Assembly (NCBI GenBank): GCA_003169975.1
Contig: PNAA01000024.1
Span: 314,924 to 378,923, forward strand
DNA: 64,000 nt
Reading direction: 5' to 3'
Origin: Spartobacteria bacterium
Lineage (GTDB): Bacteria; Verrucomicrobiota; Verrucomicrobiia; Chthoniobacterales; UBA10450
Shown: positions 61,895-64,000 of the stretch, piece after piece
How positions within the stretch are numbered: the first letter of the stretch is position 1
Layout of the letters: the number at the start of each line of letters is the position of its first letter
Notes under the pieces: generated by a model
Databases searched by the model: none
Seen by the model: only the letters and a program-made list of their open reading frames with translations
Told to the model about the DNA's origin: nothing
Translations under genes and position numbers: made by a program

Positions 61895-61994
61895 GGTTCT
61901 TTCTAGCGCGAAGCGCGACCGGCGGCGAATTCGCGCGCGATTTCGTTGCGCGGCGCCCTCCAAGGGCGTTGCTCGTTTTTGCGAACGATGCGCG

Positions 61995-63128
61995 TTATTT
62001 CCGCGCAAATCGTCGCAACGAAAGGAAATCGATTTTGTGCCGCGAGCTTTCCTCCAATGCGAGGTCGGCGCCGATCTCCCCAATCACCGGCGCAAACTTG
62101 AAACCGTGACCCGAAAACCCGCCGCACAAGATCAGCCGCGAATGTTCGGGATGGCGGTCGACCACAAAGTGACAATCCGGCGTGAGCGTGTAGAGGCACG
62201 GCTTGGCCGCCCGCAACGTCATCGCGGCGCCGGGCATCCATTGCTCCATCGCTTCGACGATCGGTGCGATGTCGCGTGCCAGATTCACTTCGCGGACGAC
62301 GTGTGCCGCGTCGGTCAGATCGCCGTAGGAGTGGAACGCCGCCTTCACTCCATCGCCGAAATCAGGGAAGCCGTAGAGGGGCGCGGTCAGGCCTTTCCGA
62401 TCGAGGAGGAAAGGAGGGAAATGAGGCGCCGCGTAGGCGTCGGTGGCGGGCTCAAACCAAGCCTGGACATTCCGCTGCACGCGGATCGAGATGCCGATTC
62501 TTTCGAGCGCATCCTTGAACCAGGGCCCTAACGATAAGATGAGGGCCCGACTGGCGACGCTCGTGCCATCAGCCAGGCGAATGGTGAAGCCGTCACGGGT
62601 TGCTTCCCAATTCTCCAGAGCGACGCCAAAACGCATCTGCGCCCCGGCCATCGCCGCCGCGGCGAGATGAGCCTCGACGGCTCGTTCCGGATCGAGGACT
62701 CCGCCGTCTGATTCGTAAACTCCGACTTCGTCGTCCAGAACCGTGAGCGTCGGATAGCGCCCCCTGATCTCGGGCGCGGTGAGTGACTCGAGAGGCAGGC
62801 CATGCTCGCGCGCCGCTCGGCCGGCCCCGGCGATGATCTCGCAATCCGCCTCGCCCACCATCAAGAGGCCGGTGAGAAGCAGGAGTTCCGTGCCCGTCTC
62901 GCGCTCCAGCTCGCGCCATAAATCATAAGCGCGCAGCAGTAAGGGCACATAAGCGGGATCCTCGAAATAGGCTTTGCGGATCATCCGGCTCTTGCCGCTC
63001 GATGAACCCAGTTCATGCCCGCGCGCGAATTGCTCCAGGCCGATGACTGACGCGCCACGTTGGGCGCACTGGGCAAGAAGAGCGCTGCCCATTCCCCCGA
63101 GACCGACGACGGCGACGTCAAAGCGCAT
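61995..63128 (-). CDS. Sarcosine oxidase / N-methyl-tryptophan oxidase-type flavoenzyme
   Basis: 377 residues from ATG 63128 (RFDVAVVGLGGMGSALLAQC), with the Rossmann Gly motif at the very start. FAD-binding LGSSSGKSRMIRKAYFEDPA and the covalent-FAD Cys at about 311 (AKPCLYTLTPDCHFVVD), then CGGFSGHGFKFAPVIGE. Monomeric members oxidise N-methyl amino acids, releasing formaldehyde and hydrogen peroxide. The exact substrate is open, so no symbol is given. An extension to 63188 is possible but unsupported. Confidence 0.92.
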   Translation of the reverse strand: MRFDVAVVGLGGMGSALLAQCAQRGASVIGLEQFARGHELGSSSGKSRMIRKAYFEDPAYVPLLLRAYDLWRELERETGTELLLLTGLLMVGEADCEIIAGAGRAAREHGLPLESLTAPEIRGRYPTLTVLDDEVGVYESDGGVLDPERAVEAHLAAAAMAGAQMRFGVALENWEATRDGFTIRLADGTSVASRALILSLGPWFKDALERIGISIRVQRNVQAWFEPATDAYAAPHFPPFLLDRKGLTAPLYGFPDFGDGVKAAFHSYGDLTDAAHVVREVNLARDIAPIVEAMEQWMPGAAMTLRAAKPCLYTLTPDCHFVVDRHPEHSRLILCGGFSGHGFKFAPVIGEIGADLALEESSRHKIDFLSLRRFARK

Positions 63129-63233
63129 GGGCGACCATCGTCTTTTCCGCAAACCGTGCCACCGACTCTCGCCGCCATCCGGATTCAAACCGGGCGACTT
63201 TATGCCGTGCCGCTGAACGGGCGGCGCCTGGCG

Positions 63234-63407
63234 CTAGTCCCAAATCATGAAGTCGATTTCGCCGGTGCCGGTACTCGGAGGCCGCTTGTCGCCCCTGGCG
63301 TTTTTTTGCGCGCCCCCTTTTACATCCTTCTTCGGCTTCAAATCGCGAATTCCGGGTTTCGGCTCCTTCTTGTCCCTGGCCTTCAGCTCCTCTTTTTCAG
63401 TTGCCAT
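63234..63407 (-). CDS. Short charged protein with a double-glycine leader-like motif
   Basis: 57 residues from ATG 63407. A very charged N-terminal part (ATEKEELKARDKKEPKPG) leads to IRDLKPKKDVKGG, where two Gly residues close a Leu/Lys/Asp/Val pattern similar to double-glycine leaders of exported peptides. The remaining 25 residues (RPPSTGTGEIDFMIWD at the end) would be the cargo. There is no strong Shine-Dalgarno site and no maturation or export gene nearby. The reading as a precursor peptide is inference; it could be an ordinary small soluble protein. Confidence 0.5.
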   Translation of the reverse strand: MATEKEELKARDKKEPKPGIRDLKPKKDVKGGAQKNARGDKRPPSTGTGEIDFMIWD

Positions 63408-63814
63408 ACCACAAAGGAAAAGACACCAACCCGAAGAAAGGTTCAAGCACCGCTGCTTTAGCAGGGGAAAATCTAACTGGATTGAGCGCGTCCGGTAATG
63501 GCAAACTCGAAAGTGTTGCGATCATAATGCTGCCTTCAAGTCGGGGGGTTCGCCTGGGAGTTTTGCATCCCTTCTTCCCGTTTCTGCAATTGTAATAACG
63601 AGCAGTTCTTATACCCATTTCAGCAATCGTCCCGCCCCTGCGGGACGCTTCCGAGATCTCTGGGTTCCGTTTCCGCAAAGGCGCGGCAACGAGGGATCGA
63701 GGTCCTCGGGCTTGGCTCTGGATGAGAGTCGTGGCGACTGCTGCGTCTCGGCGCCCATGACCGGTGTGCAGATGAAAGGATATATTATTCGCGATCAAGC
63801 TGACTGATCGCAGC
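63408..63814. other. Non-coding stretch near the right end
   Basis: No convincing gene on either strand. It contains a GTCCCGC-CCCT-GCGGGAC hairpin at about 63632-63650, a poly-pyrimidine tract, and an AT-rich ATATATTATT segment at about 63780-63790 that could be a promoter element for the following frame. Confidence 0.5.
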
Positions 63815-63997
63815 GTGTTCTTTGTTGCCCTGGCGATCTGGGGTCTTGTTACGATACTGGGTATCTCCAGCACGATTGCGACGAATGTCCAGGCCAGGAG
63901 CTGGAGTCAACTATTCCCTGCGACCTCTCCTTCAGCCCGGTCCTATCTCGCGATGACTTACGACGCGGTGAGCCAGAAACTAGAAGCCATCTCATAA
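63815..63997 (+). pseudogene. Start of a Kelch-repeat-like exported protein, cut short
   Basis: A 60-codon frame (GTG start). It encodes a signal-like hydrophobic segment (VALAIWGLVTILGISSTIAT) and then SWSQLFPATSPSARSYLAMT and YDAVSQK, the usual first half of a Kelch blade (normally followed by a hydrophobic FGG strand). Instead it reads LEAIS and stops 3 nt before the window end. Either a truncated remnant or a frameshift whose continuation lies outside the window. Confidence 0.45.
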
Positions 63998-64000
63998 ATG

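Noticed and set aside
1..64000. tRNA, rRNA or riboswitch genes
   Set aside because: No cloverleaf, rRNA core sequence or known riboswitch core was recognised on reading; a covariance search was not possible.

Overview
The window looks like the chromosome of a Gram-negative, GC-rich soil-type bacterium, most consistent with Verrucomicrobiota (Spartobacteria/Chthoniobacterales-like). This placement is an inference from gene content: futalosine-pathway menaquinone genes, DUF6600, DUF2934 and DUF1343 proteins, a vertebrate-type FTCD, and dispersed GTAG hairpin repeats. No tRNA, rRNA, prophage or CRISPR array was recognised.

Layout. 0-6 kb: a thioredoxin-fold fragment, tgt, a GH53 glycosidase, an ABC-F ATPase, a frameshifted small exported gene and a lipoprotein. 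6.1-24.5 kb: one long ribosomal superoperon, rpsL-rpsG-fusA-rpsJ to rpsS, an intruding exported coiled-coil gene, then rplV to rplO, secY-adk-map-infA-rpmJ and rpsM-rpsK-rpsD. rpsN, rpmD, tuf, rpoA and rplQ are absent from their usual places. 24.6-29.2 kb: a response regulator, small proteins, an Anbu proteasome-like protease and a lone secretin. 29.3-31.2 kb: mqnE-mqnA. 31.4-37.3 kb: overlapping recJ-recG-degP-like genes. 37.4-40.8 kb: a DUF6600 protein, asd, an L,D-transpeptidase and a tiny lipoprotein. 41-47.3 kb: a complete histidine-to-glutamate route (hutH-hutU-ftcD/fchA-hutI). 47.4-52.2 kb: tig-clpP-clpX and cinA. 52.2-64 kb: envelope and peptidoglycan genes (L,D-transpeptidase, namZ, nagZ, FKBP), rsfS-nadD and assorted enzymes.

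The unusual layer lies on top of these genes. (1) recG carries a complete 612-nt REP-associated tyrosine transposase element, with perfect 26-nt inverted ends, inserted in frame between helicase motifs Ia and II. (2) The same GTAG-plus-hairpin architecture appears as inverted pairs elsewhere: inside the ABC-F gene, and at the ends of three genes where the GTAG supplies the TAG stop codon. (3) Two other inverted-repeat families sit between ribosomal or hut genes or inside tgt. (4) The octamer GCCTAACG (extended form GCCTAACGA) occurs about 47 times on the two strands, roughly twenty times chance, and looks like an uptake, Chi or segregation-type genome signal.
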